Part shown: positions 8,434-16,753 of the stretch, one piece after another
Layout of the letters: each line of letters begins with the position of its first letter
Position numbering within the stretch: position 1 is the stretch's first letter
NCBI GenBank assembly: GCA_039815465.1
Contig: JBCBZG010000009.1
Span: 59,366-123,365 of the forward strand
DNA length: 64,000 bases
Source: Shimia_B sp039815465
Lineage (GTDB): Bacteria > Pseudomonadota > Alphaproteobacteria > Rhodobacterales > Rhodobacteraceae
Reading direction: 5' to 3'
Notes under the pieces: model-generated
Seen by the model: only the letters and a program-made list of their open reading frames with translations
The model's database searches: none
What the model was told of the DNA's origin: nothing
Made by a program: the position numbers and the translations under genes

Positions 8434-9927
8434 TTATGGTTGATGAGTGCTGCGCCGCCGCACGCTCGTAACAAGCGTGACGGCAATGACGATGAGTATG
8501 ACGACAAAGAGCGTGCCGGACACAGGCCGGTTCACCAGGTCGACAGCCGTTTTGATCTGGCCGGAGCCCGCCGCAAGCTTGTCGATGATGATGGATCCCA
8601 GCACGAGCCCAAGCACGATGGGCACCAGCGGCCAGTCGAGCCGGCGCAAGATGTAGCCCAGATAGCCAAAGCCCGCCGCGAACATGCAATCGGCGAAAGA
8701 GTTGCGAATGGAAAACACGCCCACAAAGCTCAACAAAAGGATGAAACATCCAAGCAAACGATTTGGAATATAGACCATTTTCGCGATGAAACGGGTCGAA
8801 AACAGCAGCGCAACCATCACCAAGACGTTGATGATCAAAAGCGCGATAAAGAGGGAGAACAGAAAGTCCGAGTTGTTCTCGAAAATGTCCGGCCCGGGTT
8901 TGATGCCTGCGTCAAAGAACACGACCATCATCATGGCTGTCAGCGCCTCCCCCGGGACGCCAAGCGCCAGGAGCGGGATCATCGCAGCTGCCGGGACGGC
9001 ATTGTTTGCGGCCTCTGATGCGACCAGCCCTTCGGGCGAACCATGGCCAAAACGGGCGGGCTCTTTGGACATGGCGCGCGCGGTGGAGTAGCTGAAAAAC
9101 TGCGCCACAAACTCCCCCACGCCGGGGATGATGCCCATCACCGTCCCATAGGAGGCGGAGATGATCGCCACAACGCGCACCCGCCAAAGCTCCGCAAAGC
9201 CGCGAAGGAGGTTCCCTTTGAGCCGCGCCTCTGGCGGGTCATCATCCTTGCCGGTTAACAGGAACAGCGCTTGTGACAGCGCAAAGATCCCCACGATCAC
9301 AACGATCAGGTTGAACCCGGAATACAGGTAGTCGACCCCGAACGTGTACCGGTCGATGCTGCGCATCGATTGCCGGCCCACCATGGCAATCAAAAAACCA
9401 ACGGCAAAGAGCAGCGTCGCGATCCCCATCGTGTTGCGATGCGCCGCAATCAACAGCACCGCACCAAGCACCGCCGCCATCAAGATATCACGTTGGCCGA
9501 AAAGCGCGCCGAGGTCGCGCAGATAGGGTCCAAAGACCATGAGCGAAACGAGCGCCAAGATGATCGAAAAGCACCCACCCACAAAGCTCGCCGAATAGGC
9601 TAGCGACAGGGCGCGCGCGGCCTCCCCCCTGCGGGTCATGGCGTAGCCGTCATAGGTGGTCAAAGCGTTCACCGGGGTGCCAGGCGTATTGATCAAGATC
9701 GCCGGGATCGCGCCGCCATACATCGACGACCCGTAAACGCCGAGCAGCAGGACAAGGCTGACAAGGTCATCAAGGAACACCGTCGCGGGGAGCAAGATCG
9801 CAATCGCGATGGCAGGCCCAATCCCCGGGATCGCCCCAATCGCCAGCCCGCCCAGCGACCCAATCGCGATGGCCACCAGGACCGAGGGCTGCGCGATCGC
9901 GCTGAGACCTGCATAGAACGCCTCCAT
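8434..9927 (-). CDS. tctA: Tripartite tricarboxylate transporter large permease
   Basis: A 497-residue very hydrophobic protein with about a dozen membrane segments. It has the TctA family N-terminal block (GLAIGAIPGIGPAIAIAILL) and the repeated glycine/proline-rich block near residues 250-300 (GTVMGIIPGVGEFVAQF) that marks the duplicated substrate-translocation hairpins. It forms the main channel of a secondary, binding-protein-dependent carboxylate transporter. It lies between tctB (4-base gap) and tctC (15-base gap), so the three subunits are co-transcribed in the order B-A-C. Confidence 0.9.
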   Translation of the reverse strand: MEAFYAGLSAIAQPSVLVAIAIGSLGGLAIGAIPGIGPAIAIAILLPATVFLDDLVSLVLLLGVYGSSMYGGAIPAILINTPGTPVNALTTYDGYAMTRRGEAARALSLAYSASFVGGCFSIILALVSLMVFGPYLRDLGALFGQRDILMAAVLGAVLLIAAHRNTMGIATLLFAVGFLIAMVGRQSMRSIDRYTFGVDYLYSGFNLIVVIVGIFALSQALFLLTGKDDDPPEARLKGNLLRGFAELWRVRVVAIISASYGTVMGIIPGVGEFVAQFFSYSTARAMSKEPARFGHGSPEGLVASEAANNAVPAAAMIPLLALGVPGEALTAMMMVVFFDAGIKPGPDIFENNSDFLFSLFIALLIINVLVMVALLFSTRFIAKMVYIPNRLLGCFILLLSFVGVFSIRNSFADCMFAAGFGYLGYILRRLDWPLVPIVLGLVLGSIIIDKLAAGSGQIKTAVDLVNRPVSGTLFVVILIVIAVTLVTSVRRRSTHQP

Positions 9928-9931
9928 CCTA

Positions 9932-10624
9932 CTAGAACCAGGTCAGCATAAAGCCGCGCGGGCCAGGTGGCAGAAAATCGTATAACCAGATGTTCACGGG
10001 CGTCTTGATCTGAAGCCCCGTGCGAAAGAGCAAAACAATCACGAGGCTCGTGAGAATGCAGATCACCATCCAACGCCCCGTCCGGTAGCCCATCCTATAG
10101 GGGAGCGCTGTGCCGAACAGCACCGTGGCGAAAAGATAGCCCAGAACTGGCACGGCTAGTGTGTAGGCTATGAACCAGGCTACGAACTCTAGCGCCCGCA
10201 GCCACTGCTCGGCCTCGTAGCGGATCTCCACCGGCTGCTTGAACCGCTTACGCCAGCGGTGCGTCACCCAGCTTTGCCGTAGGTTCAGGGCGGCGGCGGG
10301 AACCAGGATCACAAGGCAGAGCGCTGGCGCCACCCAGCCTTGGCGCAAGATGCGCCCAAAGCGGGTCAGGCGCCCCTCCACCTCCACGATACCGACCTGT
10401 TGCAACAGGTACGTCCCGACCCCATCGGGCAGCTTGCGATCCTCCCATCCGGAAAAGCTCCAGAACGACGCAAGGAAAAAGAGCGCAACGCACGCCATCA
10501 CGCCCGAAAAGACCAGATCACCGCGGCCGCGGCGAAAGGCCATGAGGTCATCGACCTTGAATTTCCGGTCTGGCGGCGTCTCTGACCGGAAGCGCGATGT
10601 GACGGGGCGCGGGCTCATAGCCAA
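9932..10624 (-). CDS. tctB: Tripartite tricarboxylate transporter small permease
   Basis: A 230-residue membrane protein with four predicted membrane segments (around residues 38-55, 95-115, 145-165 and 185-205). Its position directly before tctA and its size fit the TctB small subunit, which varies greatly in sequence. The central cytosolic or periplasmic loop is longer than in the minimal family, about 230 residues in total against 150-180. The gene starts 16 bases after the shared 15-bp motif. It should assist TctA in carboxylate uptake. Confidence 0.75.
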   Translation of the reverse strand: MAMSPRPVTSRFRSETPPDRKFKVDDLMAFRRGRGDLVFSGVMACVALFFLASFWSFSGWEDRKLPDGVGTYLLQQVGIVEVEGRLTRFGRILRQGWVAPALCLVILVPAAALNLRQSWVTHRWRKRFKQPVEIRYEAEQWLRALEFVAWFIAYTLAVPVLGYLFATVLFGTALPYRMGYRTGRWMVICILTSLVIVLLFRTGLQIKTPVNIWLYDFLPPGPRGFMLTWF

Positions 10625-10634
10625 AGCGTGGGGG

Positions 10635-10660
10635 AGATTCGATGCAAATGCAACGAATCT
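10635..10660. promoter_or_regulatory. Palindrome enclosing the shared 15-bp motif (site 2)
   Basis: The second exact copy of CGATGCAAATGCAAC lies at 10640-10654, 16 bases before tctB. Here it sits inside a perfect 7-bp inverted repeat, AGATTCG (10635-10641) and CGAATCT (10654-10660), with a 12-base spacer that is itself ATGCAA repeated twice. This looks like an operator at the start of the transporter-ligase genes. Site 1 has the core without the full palindrome. Confidence 0.55.
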
Positions 10661-10693
10661 TTAACCTCCCCGCGTGTTTGCTACCGTTAGCGC

Positions 10694-12172
10694 CTAGAGC
10701 TTGATCCAGGCCGTTTTGAGGTCGGTGTATTTGTCAAACGCGTGGAGCGATTTGTCATGGCCATTGCCCGACTGCTTGACCCCGCCCAAGGGCACAGTGA
10801 CGTCTGGGCCGCCGTAGGTGTTCACGTGCACGACCCCGGTCTTGAGCGCCCCGACCATCCGGTGCGCACGGCTCAGGTTCGACGTCCACACACCACCTGC
10901 CAGCCCGTAAACGGTTGCGTTGGCGAACTGCACAGCCTCCTTCTCGGTGTCAAAGGGCGTCACGGCGAGCACTGGGCCGAACACCTCCTGCTGCGCAATA
11001 GTGTGGGTTTCTGCGACGCCCGTTATGATTGTGGGCTCCATGAAATAGCCGTCGCGCGCAATCTGTGCCCCGCCCTGCACGACGGTGCCGCCTTCGGCCT
11101 GGGCGGTGCCCACGAATGCGAGATTGCGCGCCAGTTGGTCCGCGTTGTTCACCGCGCCAGACTGGGTCGCCAGATCAAGCGGATCGCCCACGCGCATGGC
11201 CGCCGCATGACGTGCGAGCGCAGCGACAAAGTCGTCATGGATCGACCGCTCCACCAACAGCCGCGATCCTGCGACGCAAACCTGCCCGGAGTTCCGAAAA
11301 ATACCGGCGGCGGACACCGCGGCGGCCTCCTCCAAGTCCGGGGCGTCTGCAAAGACAACATTCGCAGATTTTCCGCCAAGCTCCAGATAGCAGCGCTTTA
11401 GGTTCGTGTCCGCCGAGGCATGCAACAGCTTGCGCCCCGTGGCTCCGGACCCTGTGAACACGATGGCGTCGACAAGCGGCGAGCGGGCGAGCGCGTCGCC
11501 CACCACGCCCCCCTCTCCCGTCACGAGGTTGAGAACACCGGGCGGCATACCCGCCTCATGCGCGAGCTCCACCATGCGGATGAGCGACAGCGACGCCGTC
11601 TCCGCTGGTTTGATCACGACGGTATTTCCAGCTGCCAAGGCGGGCCCAAGCTTCCAGGCGCCGATCATCAGCGGGAAATTCCATGGAATGATTGCGGCCA
11701 CGACCCCCACGGGCTCCCGATGGATCAGGCCTAGGGTGCCGGGGGCTGTGGGCGCGATCTCCCCGTTCAGCTTATCGGCGGCCTCTGCGTAGTAGCGCAG
11801 CGTGGCGATGGCAGAGCCGGGCTCCGCCTTGAACGCCATAGCGATTTCCGTCCCGTTGTCGCGGGAGCCAAGCACGGCAAGCGACAGCGCCTCGCGCTCT
11901 ATCAGATCCGCCCAGCGGAGCATGATCGCCTTGCGTGCTGCGGGCGCAAGCCCCGACCAGCGGCCATCGTCAAAGGCCCGGCGCGCAGCGGCAACGGCCC
12001 GATCTGCATCGGCGGCGCTGCCTGCCGGGATCGTGGTCAGCGGCGAGCCCAAGGCCGGGTTGATGACTGTGAGCTCCTCACCGCTGTCCGACCTGTCCGC
12101 ACGTCCGTCGATCAGGTGCCGCCCGGGCGCCACGGGCGCAGCTCTGAGCGCGTCAATCTCTGCTTGGGTCAT
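10694..12172 (-). CDS. Aldehyde dehydrogenase, PuuC-like
   Basis: A 492-residue NAD(P)-dependent aldehyde dehydrogenase. Catalytic residues are Cys299 (SGQVCVAG), Glu264 (LELGG) and Asn165 (PWNFP), with cofactor lysine Lys188 (VIKPAE). The C-terminal block GNGHDKSLHAFDKYTDLKT matches gamma-glutamyl-gamma-aminobutyraldehyde dehydrogenase (PuuC) better than HpaE. A strong ribosome-binding site (GGGAGGGG) is five bases before the ATG. It is first in a likely operon with tctBAC and the ligase. Its aldehyde could come from deamination of a (glutamylated) amine, for instance an arylacetaldehyde giving the arylacetate that HpaD's pathway uses. A broad-specificity enzyme or a substitute for HpaE is possible. 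Confidence 0.8.
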   Translation of the reverse strand: MTQAEIDALRAAPVAPGRHLIDGRADRSDSGEELTVINPALGSPLTTIPAGSAADADRAVAAARRAFDDGRWSGLAPAARKAIMLRWADLIEREALSLAVLGSRDNGTEIAMAFKAEPGSAIATLRYYAEAADKLNGEIAPTAPGTLGLIHREPVGVVAAIIPWNFPLMIGAWKLGPALAAGNTVVIKPAETASLSLIRMVELAHEAGMPPGVLNLVTGEGGVVGDALARSPLVDAIVFTGSGATGRKLLHASADTNLKRCYLELGGKSANVVFADAPDLEEAAAVSAAGIFRNSGQVCVAGSRLLVERSIHDDFVAALARHAAAMRVGDPLDLATQSGAVNNADQLARNLAFVGTAQAEGGTVVQGGAQIARDGYFMEPTIITGVAETHTIAQQEVFGPVLAVTPFDTEKEAVQFANATVYGLAGGVWTSNLSRAHRMVGALKTGVVHVNTYGGPDVTVPLGGVKQSGNGHDKSLHAFDKYTDLKTAWIKL

Positions 12173-12218
12173 CGTTGGCCCCTCCCTCCCGGCACAAAGC
12201 CCTGAGAGCGGGCGGAAA

Positions 12219-12257
12219 GCAAGCGGGCCGACATGACTTGAACCAAGACCCGCTTGC
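12219..12257. promoter_or_regulatory. Inverted repeat in the divergent promoter region
   Basis: GCAAGCGGG (12219-12227) and CCCGCTTGC (12249-12257) form a perfect 9-bp inverted repeat with a 21-base spacer in the 113-base gap between the divergent aldehyde dehydrogenase and UPF0261 genes. It could be an operator serving one or both; no factor is identified. Confidence 0.35.
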
Positions 12258-12285
12258 CGTAGGGTGCCGGGCGGGAGGAGCGTCC

Positions 12286-13530
12286 ATGACTACCATACTT
12301 GTAATCGGCACCTACGACACCAAGGACGAGGAGCTGACCTTTGTCTGCGACACGATCCGCGCTCAGGGAGGTGCCGTGATGTCGATGGATGTGAGTGTGC
12401 TTGGCGATCCGTCTCAGCCCACGGATGTCACCAAACACCAAGTGGCGGAGGCCGCGGGGTCATCTATCACCGCAGCCATCGATGCGGGCGATGAAAACGA
12501 AGCGATGCAGATCATGGCGCGCGGCGCGTCCGCATTGACAGCGCGCCTTTATGCCGATGGGCGCATCCAGGGAATGATCGCGCTTGGCGGGACCATGGGA
12601 ACCGATCTCGCCCTCGATTGTGTCCAGGCGCTGCCCATGGGCGTTCCGAAATACGTCGTCTCCACCGTTTCATTTTCGCCGCTGATCCCCGCCGACAGGC
12701 TGAGCCCAGATATTCAGATGATCCTGTGGGCGGGCGGTCTTTATGGTCTGAACGCGGTGTGCAAGTCATCGTTATCGCAGGCCGCAGGCGCCGTGTTGGG
12801 CGCTGCGCGCGCGGTGGAGCCACCCGTCACGGACCGGCCCGTGATCGGCATGACGAGCCTTGGGTCGTCCTGCCTGAAATACATGACCCATCTGCGCGAC
12901 CCGCTCCAAGCGCGCGGGTTCGAGGTGGCGGTCTTTCACGCGACAGGCATGGGGGGCATGGCGTTCGAAGCGCTGGCGCGCGAAGGGTATTTTGCCGCCG
13001 TGATGGATTTTGCGCTGCCTGAGCTTGGCAACCTCATGGTGGGCTCTGTCGTCCATTCCGGCGCGGATCGGCTGACAAACGCAGGCGCTCGCGGCATCCC
13101 GCAAATCGTTGCGCCCGGCTGCACCGACCTTATCGACTTTGCGGGCTGGCAAGATATCCCAGCGGCCTATGCCGACAGACCGTTCCACGCGCACAACCGG
13201 CTGATCAAGTCGTCCGGCCTGAGCGGGGACGAACGCCGCGCTCTTATCCGCGATATCGCCAGCCGTCTGGCAGGGGCGACCGGGCCGACCCATTTCTTGA
13301 TGCCGACCCAAGGCGTTGAAGAGTGGGACAAGGAGGGGGAGCCGGCCCATGACCCTAGCGCGCTCGCCGCTATGGTGGACGAAGTGGGAAAAGCGATTGC
13401 ACCACCCACATCGCTGACCATGTTGGACTGCCACATCAACGACACGGGTTTTGCCCAAGCCGCGCTCAAAGTCCTGGATGCTTGGGTCGCGGACGGTACG
13501 GTTCAAGCGGGGGCAAACACCCCCGCCTGA
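12286..13530 (+). CDS. Tm-1-like/UPF0261 family protein
   Basis: A 414-residue protein of the UPF0261/Tm-1-like ATP-binding family. It begins with the characteristic VIGTYDTKDEEL strand-loop, has the ALGGTMGTDLALD and GMTSLGSSCLKYM blocks of the two nucleotide-binding lobes, and ends with LDCHINDTGFAQAALK. Plant Tm-1 uses this domain for ATP-dependent inhibition of a viral replicase; the bacterial role is unsettled. In many bacteria it is joined to, or next to, a TIM-barrel PEP-hydrolase-like protein, but none is seen here. The start at 12286 has GGAGG nearby; the frame extends upstream to 12175 without such a site. It ends four bases from the convergent bhcD stop. Confidence 0.8.
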   Translation: MTTILVIGTYDTKDEELTFVCDTIRAQGGAVMSMDVSVLGDPSQPTDVTKHQVAEAAGSSITAAIDAGDENEAMQIMARGASALTARLYADGRIQGMIALGGTMGTDLALDCVQALPMGVPKYVVSTVSFSPLIPADRLSPDIQMILWAGGLYGLNAVCKSSLSQAAGAVLGAARAVEPPVTDRPVIGMTSLGSSCLKYMTHLRDPLQARGFEVAVFHATGMGGMAFEALAREGYFAAVMDFALPELGNLMVGSVVHSGADRLTNAGARGIPQIVAPGCTDLIDFAGWQDIPAAYADRPFHAHNRLIKSSGLSGDERRALIRDIASRLAGATGPTHFLMPTQGVEEWDKEGEPAHDPSALAAMVDEVGKAIAPPTSLTMLDCHINDTGFAQAALKVLDAWVADGTVQAGANTPA

Positions 13531-13534
13531 GGCC

Positions 13535-14530
13535 TTAGAGCGGCACGATCGTCGCCTCGCCGCGCGCCACGGCGGTCTCGAGGATCGCAGACGCCACCGC
13601 AAGGTCCTGGAGCCCAACGCCGGTGCCGTCGAAGATAGTGATCTCCTCCGCACTGGTGCGGCCAGGGTGCATCTGTTTGATCACCTTGCCGATCTCAGTC
13701 ACGTCCCCTTCCGCGATGAGCCCCTGCCCCACGGCATGTTGGGCTTCACCGATGGAGACCGATTGCGCGACCTCATCTGTGAACACGGTAGCCTTGGCCA
13801 GCAGGGCCGCCTCAAGCTCCTGCTTGCCCTTGGTGTCGGTGCCCATGCAGGCGATGTGCGTGCCTGGGCTCACGTGATCTGTAACGAGCGACGGCGCAAA
13901 GGACGACGTGATCGTGATGATCACATCCGCACCGCGCATCCCCTCAAGCTCCACAGCCTCAAACGGCACGCCCATCTCGTCGGCGACGCGTTCGAGGTTT
14001 GGCAACATCTCGGGATGCAAGTTCCACCCGATGACCTTTTCAAAACCATGGGTCTCCAACGCTGCGCGCAGCTGGAACGTGGCCTGATGCCCCGCGCCGA
14101 TCATGCCCAGAACCTTTGCGTCATCGCGCGCCAGATGCCGGATCGACACGGAAGACGCCGCCGCCGTGCGCAGCGCCGTCAACAGGTTGCCACCTACGAT
14201 CCCGTTCACCCGGCCGCTGTCGGGGTCAAACAGGAACACCGTGGACTGGTGGTTGATCAGCTGGCGCCGCTCCAGGTTGTGGGGCCAATACCCCCCAGCC
14301 TTGAGCCCCAGCACGTTGCCTGCGCGGTCAAAGCCACCTTTGAAGCCATAAAGCGCGTCCTCGTGCCCCAACGCTTCGCGCACCACGGGAAAGTTGCGCG
14401 CGTCGCCGGCGGCCATGGCCGCAAACACGCTCTCAACCGCTTCAAACGCCGCCTCGCGGGTCAGCATGTCGGCCACCATCCCCTCCGGGACGATGGCGAG
14501 CTCGTGGGCTGTCATGGGGGAGCCGTCCAT
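13535..14530 (-). CDS. bhcD: Iminosuccinate reductase (beta-hydroxyaspartate cycle)
   Basis: A 331-residue member of the ornithine cyclodeaminase/mu-crystallin family. It has the Rossmann glycine motif GMIGAGHQA in the middle and the family catalytic-site region KAGGYWP. In the beta-hydroxyaspartate cycle this family provides iminosuccinate reductase, which reduces the BhcB product to aspartate with NADH. The assignment rests on gene order: bhcA-bhcB-bhcC-bhcD with a divergent IclR gene is the known locus layout. The start at 14530 overlaps the bhcC stop as TAATG, indicating coupling; a longer frame to 14563 lies inside bhcC. An ornithine cyclodeaminase or alanine dehydrogenase would be the reading without this context. 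Confidence 0.85.
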   Translation of the reverse strand: MDGSPMTAHELAIVPEGMVADMLTREAAFEAVESVFAAMAAGDARNFPVVREALGHEDALYGFKGGFDRAGNVLGLKAGGYWPHNLERRQLINHQSTVFLFDPDSGRVNGIVGGNLLTALRTAAASSVSIRHLARDDAKVLGMIGAGHQATFQLRAALETHGFEKVIGWNLHPEMLPNLERVADEMGVPFEAVELEGMRGADVIITITSSFAPSLVTDHVSPGTHIACMGTDTKGKQELEAALLAKATVFTDEVAQSVSIGEAQHAVGQGLIAEGDVTEIGKVIKQMHPGRTSAEEITIFDGTGVGLQDLAVASAILETAVARGEATIVPL

Positions 14531-15693
14531 TAGTACGCCTTCCCGCGGGCCGATACGGGCCAAAGCGTTTCCACCTTGCCGCCGCGCACGCCGACATACC
14601 AGTCATGGACGTTGCAGGTCGGGTCGCAATGCCCCGGCACGAGCTTGAGCTTATCGTTGACCTTAAGCACGCCGTCGGGGTCCATGACCACGCCATGCTC
14701 GTCGGAGCATTTGATGTATTCCACATCATCGCGGCCAAAGATGACCGGCAGGCCACTATCCACCGACTGCGCCTTTAGGCCCGCATCGACGATCGCCTTA
14801 TCCACCTTTGCGTGGGACATGACCGAGGTCAGGATAAAGAGCGCGTTCTCCCACTCCCCCTGGTCGATCCGCTTGCCGTCTTTGTCGAGGATCCGGCCAT
14901 AATCGGCATCCATGAACGCGTAGGAGCCACACTGCAGCTCGTTATAGACGCCCGAGTTCGACTCGAAATAGTAGGAGCCTGTGCCGCCCCCACCGACGAT
15001 GTCGCAGTCGAGGCCAACGGCGGCGAGCCCGTCCACGGCGTCCTTTACCTGCGCGACCGCCACAGCGATCTTGGCCGCGCGATCCTCGTAGCTGTCCATA
15101 TGCTGCATGGCGCCTTGGTAGGCCTGGATGCCTGCGAATTTCAGGCCGTCAGCCGCGTCAATGGCTTGAGCAATCTCCACCACCGCGGGCGTTGTCGTGA
15201 CACCGCAGCGTCCCGCGCCACAGTCAATCTCCACCAGGCATTCGATTTCTGTGCCGTGCTTGGTGGCCCCGGCAGACAGGTCCGCCACATTGGCCAGATC
15301 ATCCACACAGCAGATCGTGCGCGCGCCGAGCTTTGGCATCCGCGCCAAGCGGTCAATTTTTGCCGGATCGCGCACTTGGTTCGACACCAGCACGTCCTTG
15401 ATCCCGCCACGGGCAAAGACCTCGGCCTCTGAGACTTTCTGGCAGCACACACCAACAGCGCCGCCGAGCTCCACCTGGAGCTTTGCCACGTCCACCGACT
15501 TGTGCATCTTGCCGTGCACCCGGTGGCGCATGCCGTGGGCGGCAGCGTAGTCGCCCATCTTTTTGATGTTGCGCTCCAACGCGTCCAGGTCGAGGACGAG
15601 CGACGGCGTCTGAATGTCCGCCTCATCCATACCAGGCAGCGCTGGCACGTCGAAACCTACTTCAAGCGTGTCGAAATCTGTTACGTCTTTCAT
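14530..15693 (-). CDS. bhcC: Beta-hydroxyaspartate aldolase (D-threonine aldolase family)
   Basis: A 387-residue fold-type III PLP aldolase of the DSD1/D-threonine aldolase family. The likely PLP lysine is Lys62 in RVHGKMHKS, and the divalent metal site is His355 and Asp357 in PGHCDPT. In the cycle it condenses glycine with glyoxylate to (2R,3S)-beta-hydroxyaspartate. Its relatives include the D-3-hydroxyaspartate aldolase of Paracoccus. A ribosome-binding site GAGGAAG precedes the ATG. It is followed by bhcD with overlapping stop and start. The 83-base gap from bhcB contains two hairpins. Confidence 0.9.
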   Translation of the reverse strand: MKDVTDFDTLEVGFDVPALPGMDEADIQTPSLVLDLDALERNIKKMGDYAAAHGMRHRVHGKMHKSVDVAKLQVELGGAVGVCCQKVSEAEVFARGGIKDVLVSNQVRDPAKIDRLARMPKLGARTICCVDDLANVADLSAGATKHGTEIECLVEIDCGAGRCGVTTTPAVVEIAQAIDAADGLKFAGIQAYQGAMQHMDSYEDRAAKIAVAVAQVKDAVDGLAAVGLDCDIVGGGGTGSYYFESNSGVYNELQCGSYAFMDADYGRILDKDGKRIDQGEWENALFILTSVMSHAKVDKAIVDAGLKAQSVDSGLPVIFGRDDVEYIKCSDEHGVVMDPDGVLKVNDKLKLVPGHCDPTCNVHDWYVGVRGGKVETLWPVSARGKAY

Positions 15694-15716
15694 TTTCGGC
15701 TTCCTCTCGTTGTTGC

Positions 15717-15771
15717 GGTGGGTTGAAAACCCACCCTACCACTTGCCCGTAGGGTGGGGTTTCACCCCACC
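15717..15771. repeat. Two intergenic hairpins between bhcB and bhcC
   Basis: Hairpin 1 has 8-bp arms GGTGGGTT/AACCCACC (15717-15735) and hairpin 2 has 8-bp arms GGTGGGGT/ACCCCACC (15753-15771), each with a 3-base loop. The region between them can also pair across (AACCCACCCTAC with GTAGGGTGGGGT), giving mutually exclusive folds. Similar GGGTGGG/CCCACCC intergenic repeats are common in roseobacters. A possible effect is processing or attenuation within the bhc transcript. Confidence 0.55.
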
Positions 15772-15776
15772 GGCCC

Positions 15777-16742
15777 TCACAGCATCCAGGGCAGTTTATC
15801 CATGTCCACATTGCCACCCGTAATCACGACGCCGACGCGCTTGCCGCGGAACACCTCGGGGTTCTTGAGGATCGTGGCCAGCGGTACCGCACAGCTGGGC
15901 TCCATCACGATCTTCATGCGCTGCCAGGTGAGTTTCATCGCATCGATGATCTCCTGCTCCGTGGCGGTGAGGATGTCGGTCACGTGGTTTGACACGAAGT
16001 GCCAGGTGTTTTCCTTGAGCGGCACTTTCAACCCGTCCGCAATCGTCACCGGCGCGTCGTCGGCGATGATGTGCCCGGCCTTGAACGACCGGTAGGCGTC
16101 ATCGGCCTGCTCGGGCTCGGCGGCGTAAATTTCCATATCTGGGCGGATGTTCGACAGCGTCAGGCAGCAGCCCGACACCATCCCGCCGCCGCCAATAGGG
16201 GCAATCACGGCGTCGAGCCCGTCGACCTGATCCACCAACTCGCGGGAGCAGGTCGCCTGCCCCGCGATCACGCGCACGTCGTTATAGGGGTGGACGAAAT
16301 CTGCGCCCGTGCGCTCATGAACCTCGGCAAAGACCGCTTCCCGCGACGTTGTCGAGGGCTCGCATTCCGTGATCATCCCGCCATAGCCGCGCACGGCGTC
16401 CTTTTTCGCCTGGGGGGCCGTGCGGGGCATCACAACATGGCAGGGGATCCCGCGGCGGCCCGCCGCGTAGGAGAGCGACAGCGCGTGGTTGCCGCTCGAA
16501 TGCGTGGCCACACCCCGCTCCGCGTCCGCGTCGCTGAGACCGAAAACCGCATTCGACGCACCGCGCACCTTGAACGCGCCCGCTTTCTGGAAGTTCTCGC
16601 ATTTGAAGAACAGCTCAGCGCCCGTGAGCGCGTTGAAATAGCTCGACGTCATCACCGGGGTCTTGTGAATGTAGGGCGCGATGCGCTCGTGGGCGGCCAC
16701 CACATCGTCATAGGTGGGCAGGTGGGTCATTATGTCTTTCAT
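15777..16742 (-). CDS. bhcB: Beta-hydroxyaspartate dehydratase (threonine dehydratase family)
   Basis: A 321-residue fold-type II PLP enzyme related to serine racemase and threonine dehydratase, without the C-terminal regulatory domain of biosynthetic IlvA. The PLP lysine is Lys58 in KAGAFKVRGASNA, and the phosphate-binding glycine loop is PIGGGGMVSG. In the cycle it dehydrates beta-hydroxyaspartate to iminosuccinate. GGAGG stands five bases before the ATG at 16742; an internal Met at codon 5 is less well placed. It follows bhcA after 11 bases. Confidence 0.88.
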   Translation of the reverse strand: MKDIMTHLPTYDDVVAAHERIAPYIHKTPVMTSSYFNALTGAELFFKCENFQKAGAFKVRGASNAVFGLSDADAERGVATHSSGNHALSLSYAAGRRGIPCHVVMPRTAPQAKKDAVRGYGGMITECEPSTTSREAVFAEVHERTGADFVHPYNDVRVIAGQATCSRELVDQVDGLDAVIAPIGGGGMVSGCCLTLSNIRPDMEIYAAEPEQADDAYRSFKAGHIIADDAPVTIADGLKVPLKENTWHFVSNHVTDILTATEQEIIDAMKLTWQRMKIVMEPSCAVPLATILKNPEVFRGKRVGVVITGGNVDMDKLPWML

Positions 16743-16753
16743 CTGATCCTCCG

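Noticed and set aside
10694..12172. Assignment of the aldehyde dehydrogenase as HpaE
   Set aside because: The C-terminal block and spacing fit PuuC-like enzymes better; HpaE may lie outside the window, so no hpaE symbol was given.
13451..14533. Long plus-strand frame opposite bhcD
   Set aside because: Shadow of the GC-rich bhcD gene; rich in His and Arg with no domain, and the minus-strand gene has clear family motifs.
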